64,000 nt of DNA from Marchantia polymorpha subsp. ruderalis. Its lineage: Eukaryota; Streptophyta; Marchantiopsida; Marchantiales; Marchantiaceae. The stretch is taken from assembly GCA_037833965.1 (NCBI GenBank), contig AP031353.1:23748501-23812500 (forward strand), written 5' to 3'. Below the pieces are notes generated by a model, which saw only the letters and a list, made by a program, of their open reading frames with translations, ran no database searches and was not told the origin of the DNA. Position numbers and translations under genes: made by a program. Shown in pieces: positions 19,744 through 30,409 of this stretch (the stretch's first letter is position 1; each line of letters opens with the position of its first letter).

Positions 19744-22700
19744 CTACGCCCTCGGAGTGAAAGAATCTGATCTTCGATGGAATAACTTCAACTTGTCGTG
19801 GTTGACTCGATCGAAGTGACGTCCTCCTAACTCCTTGATGTCATAAGTGAAATTTCCCCACACCTTCTCAACTATGAAAGGTCCAAAATACTTAGGAAGA
19901 AACTTTTTCCTAGCTCTCTTGTATCTAATTGCATCAAAGAGCATCACCCAATCACCTTCCTTGAACGGTTTCAAGTTCTGGTTTCCACTTCGTTTGTCGT
20001 GATACTTCTTCTGCAACTGTTGAGCCCGCTCCACTCGTACCATGGCTAGTGCTCGAGCTTCCTCCAACTCCATCAATTGTTGTTGGCGAGACTTGATGGC
20101 TTCTGCTCCATTTGATTTCTTCAACCTTTGCTGGATTGTTGTGAATGTTGTCAAGTCAAACTGTATGGGAAGTTTTGACTCAACTCCATACACCATCCGA
20201 AAAGGTGAGTATCCAGTAGATGTCTTCCATGTTGTGCGATACTCCCATAAGATAGCATGGAGCCTCTTGTCCCAATTGTGTTTACTCCCGTCCATGTCTG
20301 CATCCTTGGCCAACATCATACACAAAGTGTAGTTGGTCCGCTCCGCCAACCCATTAGCGTTAGGTTTGTAGGAAGTGGTCACTCGAGCCTTGATGGAAAA
20401 GTGCTCCAACATGGCTTGAATCATACTTCCCACAAATTCTCCTCCTCTATCTGATACTAACTCCAATGGACAACCAAATCGAGTAATGATTCTCTCATAT
20501 AAAAATCTACCAACCTCCTTCTCATTAGTAGATTTAAGTGGTCTTGCCTCTACCCACTTCGTAAGATAATCTGTAGCTATCACAATGAACTTATTCCCTC
20601 GAGGAGTAAGATTCAAAGGACCTACAAAATCTATTCCCCACTTTTCAAAAGGACCTAACACTGGTACAGAAATCATAGGAGAGGTTTTCATGGACTTTTT
20701 AGCAAAAGCTTGACACACATCACAACTTTTGCAATATTCCACACAATCCTTAAAAATACCCTTCCAATGATAACCAGCATCAAGAATTTTGAAGGCAGTT
20801 ACCTTCCCCGCAAAATGTCCTCCACATACTGCACCATCATGAAACTCCTTCATGAGTTGTAATGCCTCTCCTCTCCCAACCGCCCTTCGTAGAAGTCCGT
20901 CAGCTCCTTGATGAAAAAGTACCTTCTCCATGATCATATATGGTTGACATCTCTTCACTAATGCATTTTTCTCCCTTTGATGCATTCCTTGAGAAAACTC
21001 TCCTTTAGAGATGAAATCCCAAATTTCCTTGTACTCCTCCGGTACTGTTGTCACCGTGTCCATGACTAGCAAGTCCTCATCCGGAAAGGTGTCATCTACT
21101 GACTGATCTCCTCCATCATCATATGCTCTCGACATCAAATCCGCATTAGCATGCTTCTTTCCAGGTCTATCCTCAATGGTATAATCAAACTCTGCTAGTA
21201 GTAGCTTCCATCTAGCTATCCTCCCTTCAGCATTAGGCTTGTTGAAAATGTATTTCAAAGCCTTATGATCAGTCACTATAGTGAATCTCCCACCCAACAA
21301 ATAATGTCGAAACTTCTTAAGTGAGAAGATTACAGCTAACGCCTCTCTCTCTGTCACTGAGTAGTTCTTCTCCGCTTGAACCATTTGTCTACTAGCATAG
21401 GCAATTGGATGATCATGCTTTTCATCATCTAATTGACTCAAGGTGCATCCTACAGCAATATTTGATGCATCTGTGTAGAGAATGAAAGGTTTACCCCAAT
21501 CCGGTTTCGCCAAAATTGGAGCCGTCACCAACGCCTTCTTGAGAACTTCGAACGCCGTCTTTGCAGCTTCATCCTTGAAAATGAGTTCGTACTCCACTCC
21601 CTTCTTCATGTAATTTGTCAAGGCATGAGCTTTGTTGGAGAAGGACAAGATGAACCGTCGATAGTACCCCACCATACCAAGGAATTGCCTCAACTTGGTT
21701 AAAGTCGCCGGAAAAGGTAACTCCATGATCCGTGTCACCTTCTCTGGGTCCACCGCTATACCATTCTTGGAGATGATATGCCCCAACAATAGGCCTTCCT
21801 CACATCCAAAAATGCATTTTTCTGGATTGAGTGAAGCCTTAGCTTCCTCCAGCCGTTGAAGTATTTTGATCAAATGATCAAAATGATCCGCTTTCCTCCC
21901 GTAAACACAAAAATCATCTATGAAATCCCTTACAAACTTTCCAATGAAAGGTTCAAACACTCTATTCATGAACCTTTGAAAAGTGGCAGGAGCATTACAT
22001 AGACCAAACGGCATCACTCTAAAAGCGAAGGTTCCCCATGGAGTAGTAAAAGTTGTTTTGAGTTGGTCTTCTAAGGCAATTTGGATTTGGTTATAGCCAC
22101 TATAACCATCTCCAAAACTATACCACTCATGGCCAGCAACCTCCTCTAGAATCTCATCTATGAAAGGCAAGGGATAGTAGTCTTTCTTTGTGACAGCATT
22201 CAACTTTTTGTAATCTACGCACACTCGTAGCTTACCATTCTTCTTCTTCACTATCACAATTGGAGACACCCATTCAGAATTTTCTACCTCGTAGATGAAG
22301 CCAGCCTCCTTGAGCTTGTCGATCTCCTCCTTCACCACAAGAGCCGTAGGTGGATTTATTCGGCGTTGCTTTTGCCGAATAGGACGAGCTTTCTCCTCCA
22401 ACTCGATGCGATGAGTCTCCAACGTCACATGCTTAAGATCCTTGTAACTAAAGGCAAAAACATGAATATATTTGCGAAATATATCCAGAAACTTTGCCTT
22501 TTCCTCCTTGGTAACCTTGGGACCAAACCTGAGAGTGGACAGTCGTCGACACACCTCCTCTTCGCTCATCTCCACTTTGTCAGGATCTTTCTTCACTCCA
22601 GGCCTAGGCAACAACTCCATGGCAGCAATGACTTGTACTTGAACATTATCATCAGAAGAGTACTCCGATGATGTTTCTTGATCAGAAGTTGAGATGTCTG

Positions 22701-24510
22701 TGTCAACTTCTGAAAAGCTACCACTCTCTTCACTCTCAGATTCCCAATACTCGTCAGTTGGTCTATCTGAGTCAGTGGTGGATTCCCCTCCTCTCGTCAA
22801 AGGAACCTTAACTCGATGGTTCTTTGGGCCTATCCTCAAATAGCCCTTGTGCCATCGGTCCGTAGTCCTTACCGCCCTCAACCAAGGACGTCCCAACAGC
22901 AAGTCGTAGCTAGCTTCCTTGAGAATTTGGAAGGAAAGCAAAGTTTGCACTCCCCTCACACTAACCACAACTTTGTCTACCACCCCCAGTGGTCTTACCT
23001 TCTGTTTGTTGGCCATACCAACAATTATGCTAGAAGGTCTAGAAGGTTGCATACCCAACTTCTGCATCAACCTCTCAGACATGGCATTCACAGCCGATCC
23101 ACCATCAACCAACACATCTGATACATCATGTCCATTGATCCTCACTTCGATCTTTGAAGCATGTGTACATACCTCCGAAGCAGCCGCATCCACCACCCCA
23201 ACTCCCACATTGGTCATGTGAGCCTTCCCCTTAGATTTCCGCTTCTTGGTCCTTGTGGAGATAAGACCTCCTCTTAACTCCTTCCGAATGGCTGGATTCA
23301 AGGCAATCAGCTGACCAACTGTTATATTGGCCTTCTGATTTCCTACATCCTCCACCACGTCATACTTAGCTTGAGAAGATGAAATGGAAAAGTCATCCAT
23401 GCCCAACTTCTTCCTTGGTACTCTTGGTTGACTCACTCCACTTGACCGTGTACTTCGACTTGGCGTGTCCTCCATGAAAATCGACTCGTCCGCAAATCGG
23501 GCCCGCTTCTTCTCATGAGCAAGGATATCCACTTTCGATTTTGAGCTCTCCCCTTTCTCAAAAGTGCATTGATGAGGGAATACATCAATGGATGCTACTC
23601 CCTTATCCTTGGCTTGTTGCGTGGCCGGTGCATTGTTGTTGTGCCGAACTCCATCATGTTGTCGAGGGTTAGGACAATTCCTCTGAAAATGAGGACCTCC
23701 ACAAGAAAAGCAAGAAACCGCAAAGTTTCCTGAAGGTGGATTTCCTCTTGGAGGATAATTTCCATACCCCCTAGAGCCTCCTACTACGTTCTGATTCCTC
23801 TTCTCCCACAACTGTACTACATTGATCTTGAGATCTGCTAGAGTCTCCGTGATAGATTTCAACTCATTTTGAAAATCCACACTAGGATTCGCTATCGTGG
23901 ATGAAGTAGAAGTGTTTGAAACAATAGACCTTCCTACAACCGGTGGAGCTACTTCTCTAGCCACCAAGCTAGAATCATCATCTTCTAAGCTCTCCTCCAT
24001 TCTAATAGCAATTCGAATGGCTTCAGCCTTAGAAGAGGGCTTCTCGTATCTCACCTTACTTCGAATCTCTGGTCTCAAACCTCCAACGAAGTTCTTCATG
24101 AGCATCGCCCTTATCCCCACCATTGTAGCATCCACTTCGTCTCCGCCCTTCCTCAACACCACGTGGAATCTAGATTCCAACTTCTCGGTTCTCTCCACAT
24201 AGGTCCTCACCTTCTCGTTCTCTCCTTGTTTCAAGAAGGTGACCTCACACATCAACTTTTCATAACTTTCACTGGGAAGAAAGTTTTCGATCAGGTTCTC
24301 CGTTAATGTCTCCCACGTGTCGTCCTCCGAATGCTCCCTCTTGTACTCCTTGTACCACTTGAGAGCAGAATCCTCCAAGAAATCCGGCAAAAGCATAGCC
24401 CACTCGTCTTTCTTCCTCTCATTGTTTCCTATGCAAGCCCTCTTGAAGTCCCTAACAAAAGCTTCTACATCCTCATTCTCCCTCCCATAAAATACCGGAA
24501 GCTTCCCCAT
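19744..24510 (-). CDS. Ty3/gypsy gag-pol polyprotein
   Basis: One open frame of 1,588 codons from the ATG at 24,510; a stop lies just upstream of it. Domains in order: gag (about 20-190, LPDFLEDSALKWYKEY), zinc knuckle CFSCGGPHFQRNC (about 267-279), aspartic protease VLVDGGSAVNAMSE (about 467-480), reverse transcriptase (about 700-900, with FIDDFCVYG at 863-871 in place of the usual YxDD), RNase H (about 1,010-1,130, LYTDASNIAVGC), integrase zinc finger (H..H..CKSCDVC, to about 1,267) and catalytic core (IDFVGP, SDRGGEF, ANGLAERTN). No chromodomain follows the integrase. It makes the proteins for reverse transcription and integration of the element. No break was seen. Confidence 0.93.
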   Translation of the reverse strand: MGKLPVFYGRENEDVEAFVRDFKRACIGNNERKKDEWAMLLPDFLEDSALKWYKEYKREHSEDDTWETLTENLIENFLPSESYEKLMCEVTFLKQGENEKVRTYVERTEKLESRFHVVLRKGGDEVDATMVGIRAMLMKNFVGGLRPEIRSKVRYEKPSSKAEAIRIAIRMEESLEDDDSSLVAREVAPPVVGRSIVSNTSTSSTIANPSVDFQNELKSITETLADLKINVVQLWEKRNQNVVGGSRGYGNYPPRGNPPSGNFAVSCFSCGGPHFQRNCPNPRQHDGVRHNNNAPATQQAKDKGVASIDVFPHQCTFEKGESSKSKVDILAHEKKRARFADESIFMEDTPSRSTRSSGVSQPRVPRKKLGMDDFSISSSQAKYDVVEDVGNQKANITVGQLIALNPAIRKELRGGLISTRTKKRKSKGKAHMTNVGVGVVDAAASEVCTHASKIEVRINGHDVSDVLVDGGSAVNAMSERLMQKLGMQPSRPSSIIVGMANKQKVRPLGVVDKVVVSVRGVQTLLSFQILKEASYDLLLGRPWLRAVRTTDRWHKGYLRIGPKNHRVKVPLTRGGESTTDSDRPTDEYWESESEESGSFSEVDTDISTSDQETSSEYSSDDNVQVQVIAAMELLPRPGVKKDPDKVEMSEEEVCRRLSTLRFGPKVTKEEKAKFLDIFRKYIHVFAFSYKDLKHVTLETHRIELEEKARPIRQKQRRINPPTALVVKEEIDKLKEAGFIYEVENSEWVSPIVIVKKKNGKLRVCVDYKKLNAVTKKDYYPLPFIDEILEEVAGHEWYSFGDGYSGYNQIQIALEDQLKTTFTTPWGTFAFRVMPFGLCNAPATFQRFMNRVFEPFIGKFVRDFIDDFCVYGRKADHFDHLIKILQRLEEAKASLNPEKCIFGCEEGLLLGHIISKNGIAVDPEKVTRIMELPFPATLTKLRQFLGMVGYYRRFILSFSNKAHALTNYMKKGVEYELIFKDEAAKTAFEVLKKALVTAPILAKPDWGKPFILYTDASNIAVGCTLSQLDDEKHDHPIAYASRQMVQAEKNYSVTEREALAVIFSLKKFRHYLLGGRFTIVTDHKALKYIFNKPNAEGRIARWKLLLAEFDYTIEDRPGKKHANADLMSRAYDDGGDQSVDDTFPDEDLLVMDTVTTVPEEYKEIWDFISKGEFSQGMHQREKNALVKRCQPYMIMEKVLFHQGADGLLRRAVGRGEALQLMKEFHDGAVCGGHFAGKVTAFKILDAGYHWKGIFKDCVEYCKSCDVCQAFAKKSMKTSPMISVPVLGPFEKWGIDFVGPLNLTPRGNKFIVIATDYLTKWVEARPLKSTNEKEVGRFLYERIITRFGCPLELVSDRGGEFVGSMIQAMLEHFSIKARVTTSYKPNANGLAERTNYTLCMMLAKDADMDGSKHNWDKRLHAILWEYRTTWKTSTGYSPFRMVYGVESKLPIQFDLTTFTTIQQRLKKSNGAEAIKSRQQQLMELEEARALAMVRVERAQQLQKKYHDKRSGNQNLKPFKEGDWVMLFDAIRYKRARKKFLPKYFGPFIVEKVWGNFTYDIKELGGRHFDRVNHDKLKLFHRRSDSFTPRA

Positions 24511-24516
24511 TTCCAA

Positions 24517-24545
24517 CTAATTTTTTTTTTTTTTTTTTTTTTTTC
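24517..24545. repeat. Homopolymer T run (A run in the element's sense)
   Basis: A run of more than 20 T lies directly upstream of the gag-pol start, in the short leader between the 5' LTR and gag. Confidence 0.9.
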
Positions 24546-24741
24546 TTTTCTATTGGAAATTTATATGGGGCTTCCTAATACAATATAAACAACACTAACT
24601 CCATCCTTGAGTAATTCATCAAAGGAAACACAAAAGGAATTGGTTGTTCCAAGATAGCCAAAGCTCTCTCCTCTCCTAGGCATACGATGAGTCTTACCCT
24701 CATCATCATCTTCTCCATCATTCGAATGATGATCTCCATCT

Positions 24742-25185
24742 TCAGTTGGAGCTTGAACCCGCTGAGGTCACTTTCTCTGTTTCAGCACTTAGCTTGCCGT
24801 CAAACCCTTCCACAAGTGATTCCAGAAGTGCCTTCACTCCGCTGCATTCGTGTCCCGCTGGTAGCCCAATCACTCCGCAATTGTCACAGAAGGTGGCGCT
24901 TTGGGATTCATGTGGCGATGATGGTCCCAAGTGAAGTTTCAAATCTCCCAAGTTCCTCTTGCTCCTCAATCTTCTATCTTTGTTCCGCAGGGAACAATTG
25001 ACAACCTTATGGCCCTCCTCTCCACAATAAAAACAAGTTTCACGTTTGACTCTTGGAGATTGACTCACTACTCTTTCTTCAAACTCCACCTTGAATTCTC
25101 TTGTATTGGAGTCTAAAGACACTATAACATCCAAGCCTTGAGGTACTTTGGATAACCTAACCTTCCAACCTTCTTGTTCACTCAT
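24742..25185 (-). CDS. LTR-encoded CCHC zinc-knuckle protein (5' LTR copy)
   Basis: Identical to the ORF at 17,742-18,185. Here it lies about 0.95 kb downstream of the presumed transcription start and 230 bp upstream of the gag-pol start. It would be the first long frame in the element's RNA. It overlaps nothing else in the element. Translation from the same RNA as gag-pol would need reinitiation, leaky scanning or splicing, none of which can be judged here. Confidence 0.6.
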   Translation of the reverse strand: MSEQEGWKVRLSKVPQGLDVIVSLDSNTREFKVEFEERVVSQSPRVKRETCFYCGEEGHKVVNCSLRNKDRRLRSKRNLGDLKLHLGPSSPHESQSATFCDNCGVIGLPAGHECSGVKALLESLVEGFDGKLSAETEKVTSAGSSSN

Positions 25186-26155
25186 TTTCCCATAAGGTAG
25201 AAACCACTCAAAAGACCTCTCCCAGAAACGCTATCTACTTGACGAAAACTGTGAATAAAGAAATCAAAAACTTTTGCTTTGTTATCTTGCTTTTGTACCC
25301 CCTCAACTTCAAATCAACATAACTTCGTCTCTAGACGTGATCTCTCAGTGAAATTTTGACTCAAACGTAGCTTATCTTCCAATACACACTCGTACGAAGT
25401 TTCAAAGCCTAAATTGAAATACAGAAAAAGTAATCAACTCTGTACAAACTTTCCAGAGAGCAGACTTTTGATACCCGTGAAAACCCACTCAACTTCTAAC
25501 TCTCATATCTTTCTGTTAACACATGATCTGGACCTGAAACAAAAACGTAAATTTTCTCTATCTTTCACTCTAAAATCAATAAAAACTTTGAAGAATACCT
25601 TCAAAAATACTTTTCGGTGTCTAAGATCACTTTTCTCTCAAAAAGACATGTTTACGTGAACAAAACATACAAAATCACTTCTAGGCTATCATATGAGACT
25701 ATGGGATAAACAAATGGAATTTCGCTCTCAAGCACACTCTCCGCTCTTTCATTCCCCAATGTTAACACCAAGTGATCCCTCATGGATACTTTCTCTCGAG
25801 CTAGAAATCGAATCCTAAACATTCCGCCTTCTAGATTGAGGTCCCGGCAACGGAACCAAAAATGCAACCTCCGGGCTGACTCTCACTCAGGTTTACCTCT
25901 GATGGCTTTGTGGTAGCGCATCATGGTTCTAGAAGACTAAGATTCATACTCTCACTCATGTCCCAAACACCTTCTCTTACAAACTCTCATGTATCACTCC
26001 AACTCACACACAACTCTCCTCACATCACCCTCTTCACATAAATGCAAACACACGTCGATACTCCAAGATTCTCAAAAACTTCACTCCTTCATTACTGAAA
26101 CAAGTCCTCACACATGACTCTCCAAACTTGCTTGAGAGGTGCTACTCTACCTCTC

Positions 26156-26163
26156 TATTTATA
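26156..26163 (-). promoter_or_regulatory. TATA box of the gypsy 5' LTR
   Basis: The minus strand reads AGTAGTATAAATAGAGAGG. The old LTR relative near 4.99 kb keeps the same TATAAATAGAGAG, which supports function. Transcription would start around 26.13 kb. Confidence 0.6.
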
Positions 26164-26720
26164 CTACTTGAGAAGTTACCATAGTAACATGTGGTAATTT
26201 CTCCTAACTTACTTTTACCTAGGTAAGTTTGACTAACCTTCTCTACGTGGCAACATGCCATTGGCCTACCTAAACCTTCTAGAAGCTTCCGGAATCCAAG
26301 GTTGAGGTGGCGACATGCCATTGGAAGCTTTTAAACTTCTACAAGCTTCCTAGCCACTAAGTCAACATTAGACTTAGTCTAGCCAATCATCTTTCATACA
26401 TTTAGTCAAACCAATCAAATCCAAGCTTCTAGTCAAATATCTAATCCCTTGGAATCTAGAACTTTTGTATAAGACAAAATAGAAGTGCTCACTCCTTGTA
26501 AAAGACAAAATAGAAGTGCTCACTCCATTCTTCTAGAACTCCGCTAATTACTCCGCCAACTATAGACATTGTAGCTAAACTTAGTCATGACTAGATAAAC
26601 TTAGTTATAACTAACTAGTTTAGTCATAACTAGCTAGTCTTAGCTATGCCTTGGCTAATCATCCTTATTCCCTTGACCACTTCTAAGACTTAGTACATAT
26701 GTGCAACACCCGGTCTTACA

Positions 26721-28030
26721 GGCCTTGAAGGCCCTACCGCCGAAGGCGCATCTGCCGGCGGATTACCCGCCGAAGGTGCGGTCTCCGCACGCTCCCTACT
26801 CAAAACTCGCTGACCCGAAGGCCCTGGCGCCGAAGGCGCAAATCGCGGCGCGTTGTACGCCGGAGGGTCTGGTCCCGAAGGCCCTTGACCCAAAGGCGGA
26901 TCTTCCGCCGGCTCCTTCCCCTTCCTACGTTGTATCGGGGGTGAATCTTGCCTGTGCGTAGGCGGAACACTCGTCCGCATCGCACGTGGTAACTCCGGAG
27001 GCCCTTGGTCCGAAGGCCGCCTCTCGTCCGTCAGAGGTGTAGCGTGGTCCGTCGCTCCTGCGCACGTCCGCGCTCTCTCGATCCTCTCCGGCGACGCACT
27101 TCCCTTCTCCGTGGCGATTGTCGCCGTGTCCCCGCTGCTGGCTGGTAACACAAGCCTGCGCGCCTTCGGCCGGCTGCACACTTCGTGCAGTGGCCGCTGT
27201 CGTATGGGAGCAGTGGGTTCTCGATGCTGCTCCTCCTCTGACTCCTCTCTCCATCGACGCTTCCGCGGCACTCTTGCTGCGGGTGTGCTTCTTCCCTCGT
27301 CCCTCGGTGTTGGTGGAGTAGAAGCTGGTGAATCCTCTGCATCGGTGTCGACCTCATTATCCCGCACATACTTCCCGGGATGGTCGACGGACAATGACGG
27401 AAAGCGAGCGAGCTCCGCCGCGGTCAAACAATTCCTCTGCCAATAGAAATTGATCAAGAAAGTGGAGAGGTGATTAAGAGTTCCCCCCTTCTCCTCGAAT
27501 GCGTGCTGTCGCATCACTCTGTGCAGGATGCTCGCCCAGTGAACTGGAGCTCCCTCCAAGATGAGCTCCACAAAAGAAACCTGCCACAAGGTGATGTAGG
27601 AGGTGCGGGGTGGCTGCAGCAATTGCAGCAGCGCCGCCGCTAAAGTTTGGCGGAAGCGATCTTTGTAGTCGCGGGTCTTGTACCCATTCTTGGTAGACCT
27701 CTCCCGCTTGAACAATTCCACAAATTGCGCCTCGTCTTGCTTCGACACCTTGACGCTCTCACTATCAAAAAGAAGGTACCCGTCGATGCCGGCACACCTC
27801 CCCAATGCCTGCGCCCAATCTTGGACGGTCCACCGATCGACATGCGGACGCAATCCGCGCGTAGGTGGTCGCTGTGCTTCCAGCCATTCGCGCACCATGT
27901 CCACACAAATGTAATTCCATCCCCACAGCAAGAAATCGAGCTTTCTTGCAATCAGCCGTTCCTCGTAGGCACGCAACCCGTTCTGTGGAAGCCGGAGCGG
28001 CAGCATCCGTAATCTGTTCAGCTTCGACAT
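26721..28030 (-). pseudogene. Element B protein gene, N-terminal part
   Basis: The minus strand starts MSKLNRLRMLPLRLPQ at 28,030. It runs through the whole globular domain (FLLWGWNYICVDMVREWL, GLRPHVDRW, GRCAGIDGYLLFDSESVKV, RDYKDRFRQ, WQVSFVELILEGAPVHW, GGTLNHLSTFLINFY) and into the Pro-rich linker, where the gypsy element cuts it. The same frame stays open upstream to 28,282. There, residues such as FLNSRFHFLVRAARVHLLA have a counterpart in A, so a longer N terminus is possible. The MSK start is preferred because A, B and C share it. Function unknown. Confidence 0.75.
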
Positions 28031-28559
28031 TGCGTTCTTGAAATTAGCTTGCTCGCTAGTTCTCTCTCTGCTCCGCTCGAGCTCCTTGCTCCCTCTGCAA
28101 ACTCTAATCTCACTCAATTCCAAATCGCGCGCACTCAATTCTCTCTCAATCAACAAGTAATCCTCCGCACGGCGATGTCTGGGATGTTTAGCAGCTAGCA
28201 GGTGGACGCGCGCAGCTCGCACTAGAAAATGAAATCGCGAATTCAAGAATGGTGCGCCCTCCGTCTCCTGGTCGAAGGTCATGGTCGGCTCTCGGTCGTG
28301 AGGGTCGAATCACTTGATGGCCGCGCCGACTCTACGCTAAAACGGTCTCCACTCTCACGCGCGGCTTCACGCTCCGCCGACGCCGATTTAACTCACACGC
28401 TCGAATTGGCAAATTTGAACTCCACTAGCGTACCACGCCGCGGACATAGGTGCGCAGCGCCGAAGGCGGATTTCTCGCCTTGCGCGCTACACTCGTTCGT
28501 ACCGCTCCTCGGCCAATCCCCCTCCGCCGAAGGCGATCGTCCGCGCATCGGACAAAAGT

Positions 28560-29125
28560 TGAACTCCCTTCTGCGTAGGCGGAATCCCCGGCGGAATCTC
28601 CACCAGCGCGGAACTTCATGTGCCTGTGCGTAGGCGCTCGCCTACGCGTAGGCGAATTCCGTCCGCGCTGCTGCGCTGGCGTCAAAGGCGTTGACCAACG
28701 TCAACAGGCTCCGTCCAGTCTGTCCATTTCTTGCCTCTCTTTCAGCGCTCTCGCCGCCGTAACTCCGTCCGACCGAAAGCGCATCCATCCATTCCGTCCG
28801 TATAGTCCGTACGGTCCGTACGGAGTTTACTACTCCGGTGGTTCCTCGCCCGTCCGCGCTGCTGCGCTGGCGCGGAAGGCCCCGTACAATTTCTAACCCC
28901 GAAGGCGCATTTCTAGGACCGAAGGCGGATTTCCCGCCGACGCCGAAGCGCCTGTGCGTAGGCAAACTTCGCTCGTCCGCCTGGGCAGACTTTCCTTGCC
29001 TACGCGTAGGCGACATTCGCGGCGGACATCGCGCCTACGTCAAACCCTATTTCGCCTACGCGTAGACGAACTGCCTTCGTCCGCGCATAGGACAAACTTT
29101 CCTCGCCTACTCGTAGGCGAAAAGC
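28560..29125. repeat. Hairpin-repeat cluster in the leader of B
   Basis: The same palindromes as in the leader of A, for example the perfect 16-mer CGCCTACGCGTAGGCG at 28,639-28,654, CGCCTACTCGTAGGCG at 29,104-29,119, and several GTGCGTAGGCG variants. Confidence 0.75.
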
Positions 29126-29563
29126 TGAGTGTCTTGCGACCTTCATAACTCCCGGAGTCCTCATCCGTTTGTGGCGTTCTTGGGCTCGTTAGAATCAGCG
29201 CATCGAGCTCTTTCCAACAAGACCCTAACCAAGTCGAGGCGTTTGGAAATTGACCAAGTTCTGAAGGATTCCTCTAGCACCGAAGGCGCAGCGCCGAAGG
29301 CGGCTTTTGCGCCTTGCGCCGAAGGGGTTATACCTTCAGAGCTGTAATAACCCACCAAAGGCTAAAACTGCAGTATGGTGGTAAAAAGATCGAACCCACA
29401 GGGATAGAGGCAACACACAGAGTAAAAGTGTCACGTTTAACAGACTTTTGTAGAGTTTGAATTCTAGGCGACTGTCACTCCCAGAAATACTGCAGTGCTC
29501 GACTCGGAGGAGGATCTCGACTCGGAGGATGCTCGGAGGATGCACGGTACAGCGTGGTCACTC

Positions 29564-29564
<1 letters not shown>

Positions 29565-29598
<34 letters not shown>
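29565..29598. repeat. (AC)17 microsatellite of element C
   Basis: AC run before CCTGAAACT at the same site as in A and B. Confidence 0.95.
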
Positions 29599-29600
<2 letters not shown>

Positions 29601-30262
29601 GAAACTGGCAAAAGCACAACTCGGAGGTCGGTCAGGACCTCCGCTTCGGATTTCAGGAGGAAAGTGTCTCAAAAGTTCACTCAGAGGTTCTGCAGGTAGT
29701 GACTCCCACTCCGGCTTTTACTGCCCTTCCGCCAGGAACTAGCGTAGGGTACCCGGACTGGACTTCCCACTTCGGAACGAAGCCTCTTCATACGCCGTGG
29801 ACGTCACCCTTGACTCTCACACCAAACGCAGGGAGTGCAGACCCGACTGAGAACTTAACTGAGACACGATCCAGTAACACACACACAACCTGAATTGCAA
29901 ACCAAGGCTTACACGAAGTAATAAAACTTCACTTTGGCATTCAGGGGAAACTTCCCGTAGGAGTACAATCAGGATATGTCACTCGAAGGAGTAAGGGGGA
30001 ACTGTTCAAGTCTCTAACTCGCAGCCGGCTCTGAGCATCAGAAATCACCCGCAGGTGCAGATCCGCACTACTCAAGTCTCTAACCGGGTGCTAGCTCTGA
30101 ACATTCAGCCGAAGGCCTTCAACTACAACATACGGTAACTTCGCTATGCTGCAGCTTCTCTACGTGGTGCCAGGACCAAAATGCACAAACACGCCAAGAA
30201 AGTGAGTTCCTGATCTGCACTTCCGAAACTGGAAGAGTCCCAAGGCAAAATGCCTTGATCTA

Positions 30263-30269
30263 CTTTATA
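30263..30269 (-). promoter_or_regulatory. TATA box near the 3' end of element C
   Basis: On the minus strand GGGTATAAAGTAGATCAAGG lies about 920 bp before the 3' end, matching A and B. Confidence 0.45.
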
Positions 30270-30409
30270 CCCTCAAAGGTCCTAACTAACACTACGCTAT
30301 GCTATCTACTACTCGCAACATCTGCGCGAAACCAAACTATACTACTGCACTCGGCGGATCCTGTGCTGCGCCTCCTGCGCGCCGGACTGCTCCGCTCGCT
30401 GTCTCTACC

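Larger units (their letters stand above)
17675..26720 (-). mobile_element. Ty3/gypsy LTR retrotransposon, looks whole, inserted in B
   Basis: Two direct repeats of about 2,046 bp lie exactly 7,000 bp apart (17,675-19,720 and 24,675-26,720). I saw no difference between them, so the insertion is recent. The minus-strand LTR starts TGTAAGACCGGGTG. A purine run GGGGGTAAA (19,721-19,729) precedes the 3' LTR. A single gag-pol frame is open with no breaks seen. The left outer edge is unclear. GGCCT follows the right LTR (26,721-26,725) and also occurs at 17,658-17,662, a likely 5-bp duplication that leaves 12 bases outside the shared LTR edge. No clear primer site was found next to 24,674. Confidence 0.92.
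24675..26720 (-). repeat. Gypsy 5' LTR
   Basis: Partner of the left LTR. Transcription of the element should start here and run leftwards. Confidence 0.92.
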
